Shown here piece after piece: positions 1 through 6,851 of a stretch of 8,033 nucleotides of DNA. The stretch lies in assembly GCA_947629605.1 (NCBI GenBank), contig CANREK010000052.1, forward strand, positions 1-8,033, given 5' to 3'. Source of the stretch: an uncultured Clostridia bacterium (GTDB taxonomy: Bacteria; Bacillota; Clostridia; Christensenellales; Borkfalkiaceae). The translations under genes and the position numbers were made by a program. The notes below the pieces were generated by a model. The model saw only the letters and a program-made list of their open reading frames with translations. It had not been told where the DNA came from and did not search any database. Numbering within the stretch: position 1 is the first letter of the stretch; every line of letters starts with the position of its first letter.

Positions 1-1
1 G

Positions 2-1150
2 ACGGTCACGCTCACGGGCACGGTGGAAGTCGACTACGAGAGCACGCAGACCACGGGAGAGGCAACGCTCACCTTCCCGCTCACGGGGGAAGCCGTCATG
101 GAGATGGCGGGCACCCTCGTCTATGACGGCGAGACCTATTCTGTCGACCTCATCAGTTCCTACTACGATTCCTTTATGGCGACACAGCGCGGCCTTGCGG
201 TCGTCGATTGGAGCCGTTACGACTATTCGCCCATCACCGAATATGCCTACGACGGCAATGGCGGCGGCACCTTCAAGGTCAAGATCACGGCAACGACCGT
301 GACCATGACGGACGCCTTTGAGAGCGAAGCGGGCAACACGAGCACGCTCACCGAGTACCGCGTCGGGTTCGGTCCCATCGACATCACCTCGCGCAAGCTC
401 TCGGGGGACATCTATGTCGGAGGCGGAGAAAATCTCAAATTCACCGACGAGGACATCGAGGCCACCTTCTACTACAATGCCGAAGAGGGGCGCCGCTACA
501 ACGTCGTCTTCACGTCGGACGACGTCACCTATTCCTTGCAGTACAGCAAGGGGGATGCGGATGAGTACAGCCTCTACCTTCTCGGCACCTACGAAAAGAT
601 CTCCGCGGGAGATTACTCCGTCGGCGTCATCCGCTACTTCTATTCCAACGACGCCTACGAGCACACCACGACGACGAAAGGGGACTTCTGCGACTTCATT
701 CTTTACGACAAGGACGGCACGATCGTCGCCATGAGCAAGGCGATCGACGACGGCGGGACCTCGGTGTGGTATGTCGACCTCGGCACCTACGACCCCGCAA
801 CGGATACGGGCTATCCCGAATTCATCTATCTCGTGAACTTTACGGACGATACGCTCAAAACCGCCACCGTGGAGAAGTACGACTTCATGCAGGGCATCGA
901 TGCCTACTACAACGCCGTGAATTTCTGCCTCTCCGACGGGGAGATCGCAGACATCGTCACGATCTACTTCAACGAGGACGGAGAATTCGTCACCGTGGAA
1001 AGCTACACCTACGACGAGGCGACCAAGTCCTACACGCTCACGCTCAGCGACGGTACACAGTATCGCTTGGAGATCGCCTACGGCGACAACGGCGAACCCG
1101 AACGTTTGCCCGACGGCAGCTGGAACATCACCCTGACGTTTGTGGCATAG
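2..1150 (+). CDS. Hypothetical beta-rich, probably exported protein (5' end outside window)
   Basis: I do not recognise this gene. The frame is open to the left edge, so the true start and any signal peptide lie outside; 382 residues are visible, ending at a TAG. A GTG at 23 could be read as a start, but the open frame upstream continues in the same composition (TVTLTGT), so I treat the gene as 5'-truncated by the window. The protein is rich in Thr, Tyr, Asp and Gly, strongly acidic, has alternating hydrophobic patterns typical of beta strands, only two cysteines and no membrane segment. That composition suggests a secreted or lipid-anchored surface protein made of beta domains; this is inference. 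There is no LPXTG-type sorting signal at the C-terminus. It ends 51 nt before the next membrane-protein gene with no obvious terminator between, so co-transcription is plausible. No enzymatic motif was seen. Confidence 0.72.
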   Translation, partial: TVTLTGTVEVDYESTQTTGEATLTFPLTGEAVMEMAGTLVYDGETYSVDLISSYYDSFMATQRGLAVVDWSRYDYSPITEYAYDGNGGGTFKVKITATTVTMTDAFESEAGNTSTLTEYRVGFGPIDITSRKLSGDIYVGGGENLKFTDEDIEATFYYNAEEGRRYNVVFTSDDVTYSLQYSKGDADEYSLYLLGTYEKISAGDYSVGVIRYFYSNDAYEHTTTTKGDFCDFILYDKDGTIVAMSKAIDDGGTSVWYVDLGTYDPATDTGYPEFIYLVNFTDDTLKTATVEKYDFMQGIDAYYNAVNFCLSDGEIADIVTIYFNEDGEFVTVESYTYDEATKSYTLTLSDGTQYRLEIAYGDNGEPERLPDGSWNITLTFVA

Positions 1151-1168
1151 AGCGCGGGAGCATAAAAA

Positions 1169-1188
1169 TTCGCAACTTATGTTGCGAA
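1169..1188 (+). promoter_or_regulatory. Perfect 8-bp hairpin directly abutting a Shine-Dalgarno site
   Basis: The arms TTCGCAAC (1169-1176) and GTTGCGAA (1181-1188) pair perfectly around a TTAT loop. The 3' arm ends immediately before the AAAGGAGG ribosome site of the downstream gene. No T-run follows on the plus strand, so it is not a standard intrinsic terminator for the upstream gene. On the minus strand the hairpin is followed by a short T-run, but no minus-strand gene needs a terminator here. A competing 5-bp pairing exists between CATAA (1161-1165) and TTATG (1177-1181). It may be an mRNA processing or stability element, or may tune access to the ribosome site; this role is inferred. 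Confidence 0.5.
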
Positions 1189-1189
1189 A

Positions 1190-1196
1190 AAGGAGG
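1190..1196 (+). promoter_or_regulatory. Ribosome binding site AAGGAGG
   Basis: A full-consensus AAGGAGG with a 5-nt spacer fixes the ATG at 1202 as the start of the five-helix membrane protein. Confidence 0.85.
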
Positions 1197-1201
1197 AAAG
1201 C

Positions 1202-2008
1202 ATGGAGCGACGCGACAAGATCCGCTTCTCATACAGCATCTTTTTGGGCGTGTTTACGGCGGTCATCGGCATCCTCTTTCTCGCCGAGGCGGCGGAGCTC
1301 TACTACTCGGGCGTCGCTGCGCTCGGCGCGGACAGGGGCATGTATAGTCGCGCGGAAGTCGGCGCAAGGCTTCTCGACATGCTCGCACCGCTCATCCTCT
1401 GGATCTTAGCCATCCTCCTCGGCGCAGTCATCTATGAACTCTATCCCGCGCCGAATCGGCGGGCAAAGGCAGACCCCACGGCGCTCTATCGCCGCCTTCG
1501 CGTGAGGGCGTCGGAGGAAAAGGACCCCGAAGTCTACGCCGCCCTGAAAAGGGCGGAGAGGGTGCGCTTTGCCGTGCGGTGCTTTGCGGTCGGTTTCTGC
1601 CTCCTTGCCGCCGTGATGTGCATCGTCTATCTTGCAACGGCGTCGCACTTCACTTCGCTCGCCGAACTCAACCAAAATATCCTTCACATGGTCGCAAATG
1701 TGTTCCCTTGGGTGGGGGCGGCGCTCGTCGCTCTCATCCTCGAAGCGGTGTTCGAGGGCCTCTTCGCAACGAAGATGCTCCCCGAGCTCCGCCGCATCGT
1801 GGGGAGCCAAGTCACCCTTCCGAAGTGGAAGGTCCAAATGGACAAAGTGGGTGCGTTTTTCGACAATAAGTGGACGATTTTTGCGATCCGCATCGCCGTT
1901 TTTGCGCTCGGCGTCACCTTTATCGGGCTGGGCATTTGGAACGGCGGGGCGCAGAGCGTGCTCATCAAGGCCATCAACATTTGCAGCGAATGCATCGGGC
2001 TCGGGTAA
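1202..2008 (+). CDS. Five-helix membrane protein with C-terminal CXXC tail (CD1871A-like)
   Basis: This 268-residue integral membrane protein has predicted helices at about 11-31, 62-81, 124-146, 160-185 and 226-246. The loops at 82-123 and 188-225 are rich in Lys/Arg and so should be cytoplasmic; that places the C-terminal tail outside the cell. The last part, about 222-268, is one helix followed by a conserved-looking end, AINICSECIGLG, with CXXC at 261-264. I recall this pattern from the small stand-alone 'CD1871A family CXXC motif-containing' proteins of Clostridia, often encoded beside 4Fe-4S and TlpA-like proteins; here it seems fused to a four-helix protein I do not recognise. The gene ends 9 nt before the Fe-S/thioredoxin fusion gene, and the stop codon overlaps the next ribosome site. 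I infer that the CXXC exchanges electrons with the external thioredoxin domain. The membrane and CXXC calls are firm; the family assignment is moderate, from memory. Confidence 0.85.
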   Translation: MERRDKIRFSYSIFLGVFTAVIGILFLAEAAELYYSGVAALGADRGMYSRAEVGARLLDMLAPLILWILAILLGAVIYELYPAPNRRAKADPTALYRRLRVRASEEKDPEVYAALKRAERVRFAVRCFAVGFCLLAAVMCIVYLATASHFTSLAELNQNILHMVANVFPWVGAALVALILEAVFEGLFATKMLPELRRIVGSQVTLPKWKVQMDKVGAFFDNKWTIFAIRIAVFALGVTFIGLGIWNGGAQSVLIKAINICSECIGLG

Positions 2009-2013
2009 GGAGG
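2007..2013 (+). promoter_or_regulatory. Ribosome binding site overlapping the upstream stop codon
   Basis: AAGGAGG starts inside the TAA stop of the preceding gene. Spacing to the ATG at 2018 is only 4 nt, or 13 nt to the in-frame ATG at 2027, so either start is possible; 2018 is preferred. The arrangement predicts translational coupling of the two genes. Confidence 0.75.
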
Positions 2014-2017
2014 AGAT

Positions 2018-3769
2018 ATGACGACAATGCTTGCAATGATCATCGCGATCTCCACCTTCTTCGGCATCCTTTTCATCGGCGCTGTCGTCACGGTCGTTGC
2101 GGATATTTGTAAGACCCGCAAGACCGAGCGGGAGACGGGGGAGAAGCAGGGCAGCTGGTGGCAGAGGCATAAGCCTTCCAAACGCCGCCTCATACAGGTC
2201 TACGCCGCCCTCCTCTTCAATGCCAACCTCAAAGGGCTCATCACGGGGAAGATCTACACGGGGAACACAAAATACCTGTGCGTGCCCGGGCTCAACTGCT
2301 ATTCCTGCCCCGCCGCGGCGGGCGCCTGCCCCTTGGGAGCGCTGCAAAACGCCCTCGCGCAGTCGGGCGCCTCGGCTCCCCACTATGTTCTCGGCATTCT
2401 CGCCCTCTTCGGACTGCTCCTCGGGCGCACGATCTGCGGATTTTTGTGCCCCGTGGGGCTCGGACAGGAATTGCTCTATAAGATCAAGACGCCCAAGCTC
2501 AAAAAGAGCCGCTTCACGCGCATTCTGTCCTATCTCAAATATGTGATCCTCGCGGTCTTTGTCATCGCCATTCCGCTCATCTACGGCATGATGGACAGGG
2601 CGGCAGGGGGGCCCGTGCCCGCCTTCTGCAAGTTCATCTGCCCTGCGGGGACCTTTGGCGGCGCGATCTTGCTGCTCATTCATCCCAACAATACGGGCCT
2701 CTTTGAAATGCTCGGTCCGCTGTTCACATGGAAATTCTGCGTGCTCGTCGTCATCTGCGTCGCGTGCGTGTTCATCTACCGCGCCTTTTGCAGATTCCTC
2801 TGCCCCTTAGGCGCAATCTACGGGTTCTTTAACAGAATTGCTCTCCTCGGTGTCAAGCTCGACAAGGGCAAGTGCACCGACTGCGGTCTCTGCGTCAGCC
2901 ACTGCAAGATGGATGTGAGGCATGTGGGCGACCATGAATGTATCAACTGCGGCGAGTGCATCGACGTCTGCCCCGCCAAGGCCATCACATGGAAGGGGAG
3001 CAAATTTTTCCTCCATGCAAACGCCGTCGAGGCGGAAAACCCGACCCCTGTTGTCGAAAAACCGCTCTCTCCCGTGCTCTCAGACGGCGCGGAGACAGTT
3101 GTTTCGACCGCTGCGGCGGCGGAACCCGCGGCGGCGGAACCCGCGGTGGTAGAAGTTGTCGTAATCGCTCCCGAGCCCGAGGGAAAGCCTTCCAAAAAGC
3201 GCGGAAAGGAATTTTGGCTGCGCGTCGCGGCATGGGGCCTCGCCCTCGCCGTGCTCCTCACTGCCCTCATCTACTACAACTTTATCGACAAGGACAGCGA
3301 CCCGACCAACGCGGATGCCGACACGGGCATCGAATTGGGGGACACCGCTCCGAACTTCATCCTCGGCGAGTACTTCTCCGATTCGGACTTCGATCTATCT
3401 ACAACGCGCGGCAAGATCGTCGTTCTCAACTTTTGGGGCACATGGTGCACGCCGTGCATTCAGGAAATTCCCTATTTTGAACAGCTCGCCGAGACATACA
3501 GCGAGGATGTCACCGTCGTGTTCATCCACAGCAATGATGTGGAAGAGGACGTCGAGGCCTTTGTCGAGGGCAAGGGCTGGTCGCGCGAATATGCCCGCTT
3601 TGTGCAGGACAGCGCGGAGGGGTCGATCTACGAGCTGTACGGCGGCAACAGCGTGTGGCCCATGACGGTCATTCTCGACAGAGAGGGCAAGATCGCCTTT
3701 CGCCCGCAGGGCTCCTTGGAGTACGGAAAGTTGGAACTCTACATCAAAAGCCTCTTGGTGGCCGAATAA
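2018..3769 (+). CDS. NapH/FixG-like membrane 4Fe-4S protein fused to TlpA-type thioredoxin
   Basis: A 583-residue two-part protein. Residues 1-330 are a NapH/FixG/CcoG-type membrane electron-transfer protein: helices near 5-28, 121-147, 169-189 and 238-257; CxxxCP motifs at 140-144, 204-208 and 258-262; an extra Cys group at 88, 94, 97 and 104; and two 4Fe-4S ferredoxin motifs (Cys 286/289/292/296 and 308/311/314/318). An Ala/Pro/Glu linker (about 335-390) and a basic patch (KPSKKRGK) precede a helix at 401-420. Residues 437-583 form a TlpA/ResA-like thioredoxin with WCTPC at 476-480 and the cis-proline loop VWPMT around 548. The basic patch before and acidic stretch after the last helix place the thioredoxin outside and the ferredoxin clusters inside. 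From family knowledge, such Fe-S membrane proteins carry electrons from ferredoxin-like donors and TlpA domains reduce external disulfides; joining them in one chain implies a transmembrane reductase. The substrate is unknown. It is the last gene before a terminator. Confidence 0.93.
   Translation: MTTMLAMIIAISTFFGILFIGAVVTVVADICKTRKTERETGEKQGSWWQRHKPSKRRLIQVYAALLFNANLKGLITGKIYTGNTKYLCVPGLNCYSCPAAAGACPLGALQNALAQSGASAPHYVLGILALFGLLLGRTICGFLCPVGLGQELLYKIKTPKLKKSRFTRILSYLKYVILAVFVIAIPLIYGMMDRAAGGPVPAFCKFICPAGTFGGAILLLIHPNNTGLFEMLGPLFTWKFCVLVVICVACVFIYRAFCRFLCPLGAIYGFFNRIALLGVKLDKGKCTDCGLCVSHCKMDVRHVGDHECINCGECIDVCPAKAITWKGSKFFLHANAVEAENPTPVVEKPLSPVLSDGAETVVSTAAAAEPAAAEPAVVEVVVIAPEPEGKPSKKRGKEFWLRVAAWGLALAVLLTALIYYNFIDKDSDPTNADADTGIELGDTAPNFILGEYFSDSDFDLSTTRGKIVVLNFWGTWCTPCIQEIPYFEQLAETYSEDVTVVFIHSNDVEEDVEAFVEGKGWSREYARFVQDSAEGSIYELYGGNSVWPMTVILDREGKIAFRPQGSLEYGKLELYIKSLLVAE
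3113..3142 (+). repeat. Perfect 15-nt tandem repeat, two copies, in protein linker
   Basis: The unit GCGGCGGCGGAACCC occurs twice back to back, followed by a partial copy (GCGG). It encodes AAAEP units in the linker between the ferredoxin and thioredoxin parts. Being a multiple of three, copy-number change would alter linker length without breaking the frame. Confidence 0.85.
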
Positions 3770-3794
3770 ATTTTATTCTACGAATGGACGCATG

Positions 3795-3816
3795 AGCGGG
3801 GGAGACCCCGCTTTTT
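3795..3816 (+). terminator. Intrinsic terminator after the Fe-S/thioredoxin gene
   Basis: A 7-bp GC-rich stem, AGCGGGG (3795-3801) with CCCCGCT (3806-3812), a GAGA loop and a T5 tail form a classical Rho-independent terminator 26 nt after the TAA stop. A second run of eight Ts (3824-3831, ending CCTTTTTTTT) follows. It ends the left transcription unit. Confidence 0.9.
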
Positions 3817-3876
3817 GCATGCCTTTTTTTCTCGTTTGCCCCGATCTCTGCCCCAAGCAATTCCATGAAATTCTAC

Positions 3877-3905
3877 TTGTCATTTTTGTACGAATATGAT
3901 ATAAT
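3877..3905 (+). promoter_or_regulatory. Sigma-A-type promoter with extended -10
   Basis: TTGTCA (3877-3882), a 17-nt spacer and TATAAT (3900-3905), with TG at 3897-3898 giving an extended -10 (TGNTATAAT). The -35 matches five of six consensus bases and the -10 all six. The ATG of the next gene begins 7 nt after the last base of the -10, where transcription itself should start. The rest of the gap between genes (3817-3876) shows nothing beyond a T-run. Confidence 0.88.
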
Positions 3906-3911
3906 ACAACT

Positions 3912-6851
3912 ATGTCTTATCTACTTGGCATCGATGTCGGCTCCACGACCGTGAAAGTGACGGTGCTCGACGAGGGCGGAAAGGTGCTTTCCTCCTCCTA
4001 TGTGCGTCACTTCTCCCGCGTCAGAGAGACCGTCATGAGCGAACTTGAAAAGATCCGTTCCTTGGGGAATACATATCGCGCCGCCGTCACGGGATCGGCG
4101 GGGCTCGGCCTTGCCCAGCGCGGCGGCCTCACCTTCGTGCAGGAAGTGCAGGCGGCGTACGGCGCTATCCGTGCCCTTCATCCCGATGCGGACGTTGCCG
4201 TGGAGCTCGGCGGCGAGGATGCAAAGATCATCTTCGTCACGGGCGGCGCAGAGCAGCGCATGAACGGCAGCTGTGCGGGCGGAACGGGAGCCTTTATCGA
4301 CCAAATGGCCACCCTTCTCGATATTTCCGTCGAGGAGATGGACGCGCTTTCCCTCGAAGCAGAGCGGGTCTATCCCATTGCCTCGCGCTGCGGCGTGTTT
4401 GCAAAGTCCGACATTCAACCCCTCCTCAACCAAGGGGCCAAGAAGTCCGACATCGCGGCATCCATCTTCCGCGCCGTCGTCGACCAGACCGTCTCCGGCC
4501 TCGCGCAGGGGCGGCGGATCAAGGGGAAGGTGCTCTTCCTCGGCGGCCCGCTGTACTTTTTGAAGGGCCTGAGAAAGGCATTCCAGGAGACATTGAACCT
4601 CGACGACGAACATGCGATCTTTCCCGAAAACGGCCCTCGATTCATGTCGATCGGTGCGGCCATGTATGCAAAGAGCGCCAAAGAGGAACCCCTCGACGAG
4701 ATCATGGCGCGTCTTTCTGCCGTCTCGGACGGTGACAACATCGCGGTCGGCAGGCCGCTCTTCGCCTCCAAGGAGGAGTATAACGAATTCATCCGCCGCC
4801 ACAGGCGCAGCGATCTTCCCTTCCGCGACATTCTTCACTACGAGGGGGATGCATACCTCGGCATCGACTCGGGCTCGACGACGACCAAACTCATGCTCAT
4901 CACGCCCGAGAACGAGATCCTGTGGAGCCACTATCAATCCAACAACGGCCAGCCCCTCGAAATCGTCGTCAATCAGTTGAGATCTCTCTATTCCTTGACG
5001 AAGGACAAGATCGTCATCCGCGGCGCATGCGTCACGGGCTACGGCGAGGACATGATGAAGGCGGCGCTCAAAATTGACTTCGGCATCGTGGAGACCATGG
5101 CACACTTCAAGGCCGCCCTCCACTTCAATCCCGACGTCGACTTCATCATCGACATCGGCGGGCAGGACATCAAGTGTTTCAAGGTCAAAAATAGGGCCAT
5201 CGACTCCATCATGCTCAACGAGGCGTGCTCCTCGGGGTGCGGGTCCTTCATTCAGACCTTTGCCAAGGCCATGGGGATGGAGATCGAGGAATTCGCCCGC
5301 CTCGGGCTCTTTGCAAAGCGGCCTGTCGAGCTCGGCTCACGGTGCACCGTGTTCATGAACAGCTCCGTCAAACAGGCGCAGAAAGAGGGGGCGAGCATCG
5401 AGGACATCTCCGCGGGTCTCTCCTCTTCCATCGTCAAAAACGCCATTTATAAAGTCATCCGCGCGAGGACGCCCGAGGAGCTCGGCAGTCACATCGTCGT
5501 GCAGGGCGGGACCTTCCTCAACGACGCGGTCCTCCGCTCCTTTGAGATCGAGACGGGTAAAGAAGTGGTTCGCCCCGCCATCGCAGGGCTCATGGGGGCC
5601 TTCGGCGCCGCACTCTACGCCAAGGAGAACACGCCGAAAACCAAGCTCATGTCGGACATTTTGACGGAGGCCGAACTTCAAAACTTCACCTATGCCTCCC
5701 GTGCCATCACCTGCGGCGGTTGCACATCCCATTGCAGTGTCAACATTCTGACGTTTTCGGACGGCAGACGGTTCATCTCGGGGAACAAGTGCGAACGGGG
5801 TGCAGGCTTAAAGCCGAGACGGGACGTGCCCGACATCTACGCCTTCAAATACGAACGGCTGCTCTCCATGCCCGACATCAATGCCGAGGGCAAGCGGGGG
5901 ACCGTCGGATTGCCCCTCCAACTCGTCATGTATGAACAGCTTCCGCTCTGGACGGAATTTTTCGAGCAGTGCGGGTTCAAGGTCGTGCTCTCCGAGAGGA
6001 GCTCCCGCGAGCTCTACTTCAAGGGCCAGCACACCGTTGCGAGCGATACGGCATGCTATCCCGCAAAGCTCATGCACGGGCACATCGAGAGTCTGCTCGA
6101 CCTCGGCGTCGACTTCATCTTCTACCCCTGCGAGAGCTACAATTTGGACGAGCACGACAGTGTTAACCACTATAATTGCCCCGTCGTCGCCTATTATCCC
6201 GAACTCTTAAAGGCCAACAACGAACGGCTGACGAGGGAGAACTTCATCATGCCGTACCTCGACCCCAACGACGAGGACACGACGGTGAGAGCCCTCAAAA
6301 AGGCGCTCTCCAAGTATAAATTGCCCGCGTCTCTCATCAAGAGAGCCTACCGCGCGGGGCTCAAACGCGTGGAGACGTGGCATCAGGAGATCAAGGAAAA
6401 GGGCAAAGAGATCTTGGCGACGGCCGAGCGCGAGGGACTTCACACCATTGTCCTTGCGGGAAGGCCCTATCACGCCGACCCCGAGATCAACCACGGTATC
6501 CATAAACTTCTGTGTTCGCTCGGGCTCGCCGTGCTCTCCGAGGACGCCGTCTTTGAAGAGGGGGCGCAGGTCAAGGTCAACGTTCTCAATCAATGGACGT
6601 ACCATGCAAGGCTCTATCGGGCGGCGGAGTACTGCACGCACAGAAAGGATGTCGACCTCGTGCAGCTCGTCTCCTTCGGCTGCGGCATCGACGCCATCAC
6701 GACGGATGAAGTCCGCGCTATTTTGGAGAGTAGGGGCAAGCTCTATACGCAGATCAAGATCGATGAGATCAACAATTTGGGCGTCGTGAAGATACGGCTT
6801 CGGTCCCTTCTCGCCGCCATCGAGGAACAAAAGAGGAGGGATGAGGAATGA
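3912..6851 (+). CDS. Tandem-domain acyl-CoA dehydratase activase-like ATPase with DUF2229-like region
   Basis: This 979-residue protein carries two BadF/BadG/BcrA/BcrD-type ATPase domains of the actin/Hsp70 fold. Domain 1 (about 4-255) shows GIDVGSTT at 6-13, VELGGEDAKI near 97-106, Cys121 and Cys160. Domain 2 (about 316-570) shows GIDSGSTTTK at 317-326, IDIGGQDIK near 413-421, Cys439 and Cys478. In both domains the cysteines are 39 residues apart, as I recall for Cys127/Cys166 of HgdC, where paired subunits hold one 4Fe-4S cluster; here two fused domains could do so within one chain. Residues about 590-970 resemble the DUF2229/COG3580 region, with CGGCTSHC at 601-608, Cys627, CYPAK at 715 and SFGCGID around 924. 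Family members use ATP to inject low-potential electrons into a partner Fe-S enzyme. Start: the first ATP-binding loop begins at residue 6, so a later Met is excluded, and no Shine-Dalgarno is present. The stop overlaps the next start (ATGA). The substrate cannot be predicted. Confidence 0.93.
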   Translation: MSYLLGIDVGSTTVKVTVLDEGGKVLSSSYVRHFSRVRETVMSELEKIRSLGNTYRAAVTGSAGLGLAQRGGLTFVQEVQAAYGAIRALHPDADVAVELGGEDAKIIFVTGGAEQRMNGSCAGGTGAFIDQMATLLDISVEEMDALSLEAERVYPIASRCGVFAKSDIQPLLNQGAKKSDIAASIFRAVVDQTVSGLAQGRRIKGKVLFLGGPLYFLKGLRKAFQETLNLDDEHAIFPENGPRFMSIGAAMYAKSAKEEPLDEIMARLSAVSDGDNIAVGRPLFASKEEYNEFIRRHRRSDLPFRDILHYEGDAYLGIDSGSTTTKLMLITPENEILWSHYQSNNGQPLEIVVNQLRSLYSLTKDKIVIRGACVTGYGEDMMKAALKIDFGIVETMAHFKAALHFNPDVDFIIDIGGQDIKCFKVKNRAIDSIMLNEACSSGCGSFIQTFAKAMGMEIEEFARLGLFAKRPVELGSRCTVFMNSSVKQAQKEGASIEDISAGLSSSIVKNAIYKVIRARTPEELGSHIVVQGGTFLNDAVLRSFEIETGKEVVRPAIAGLMGAFGAALYAKENTPKTKLMSDILTEAELQNFTYASRAITCGGCTSHCSVNILTFSDGRRFISGNKCERGAGLKPRRDVPDIYAFKYERLLSMPDINAEGKRGTVGLPLQLVMYEQLPLWTEFFEQCGFKVVLSERSSRELYFKGQHTVASDTACYPAKLMHGHIESLLDLGVDFIFYPCESYNLDEHDSVNHYNCPVVAYYPELLKANNERLTRENFIMPYLDPNDEDTTVRALKKALSKYKLPASLIKRAYRAGLKRVETWHQEIKEKGKEILATAEREGLHTIVLAGRPYHADPEINHGIHKLLCSLGLAVLSEDAVFEEGAQVKVNVLNQWTYHARLYRAAEYCTHRKDVDLVQLVSFGCGIDAITTDEVRAILESRGKLYTQIKIDEINNLGVVKIRLRSLLAAIEEQKRRDEE
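6834..6839 (+). promoter_or_regulatory. Ribosome binding site AGGAGG inside the activase gene
   Basis: AGGAGG within the last codons of the activase gene, 8 nt before the ATG at 6848. It supports that start despite the low-complexity N-terminus, over the in-frame ATG at 6971, which has no ribosome site. Confidence 0.85.

Noticed and set aside
1169..1188. Intrinsic terminator for the first gene
   Set aside because: The stem has no T-run on the plus strand; it is followed by A-residues and the ribosome site.
766..1347. Plus-strand frame of 193 codons bridging the first two genes
   Set aside because: It is Arg/His-rich, has no ribosome site, and overlaps the 3' end of the beta-rich protein and the start of the well-supported membrane protein in another frame.
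1406..2683. Long minus-strand open frame (425 codons) opposite the two membrane-protein genes
   Set aside because: It lies antisense to genes with clear domains and ribosome sites. Its product is rich in Arg, Asp, Glu and His with no recognisable domain, as expected for the shadow of a GC-biased gene.
3817..3876. Riboswitch or other structured leader upstream of the activase gene
   Set aside because: This stretch lies upstream of the promoter boxes, so it would not be in the mRNA, and no stable structure was seen in it.
3921..5123. Long minus-strand open frame (400 codons) opposite the activase gene
   Set aside because: The plus strand carries conserved ATPase motifs throughout; the antisense product has no motif and exists because third-position GC suppresses antisense stops.
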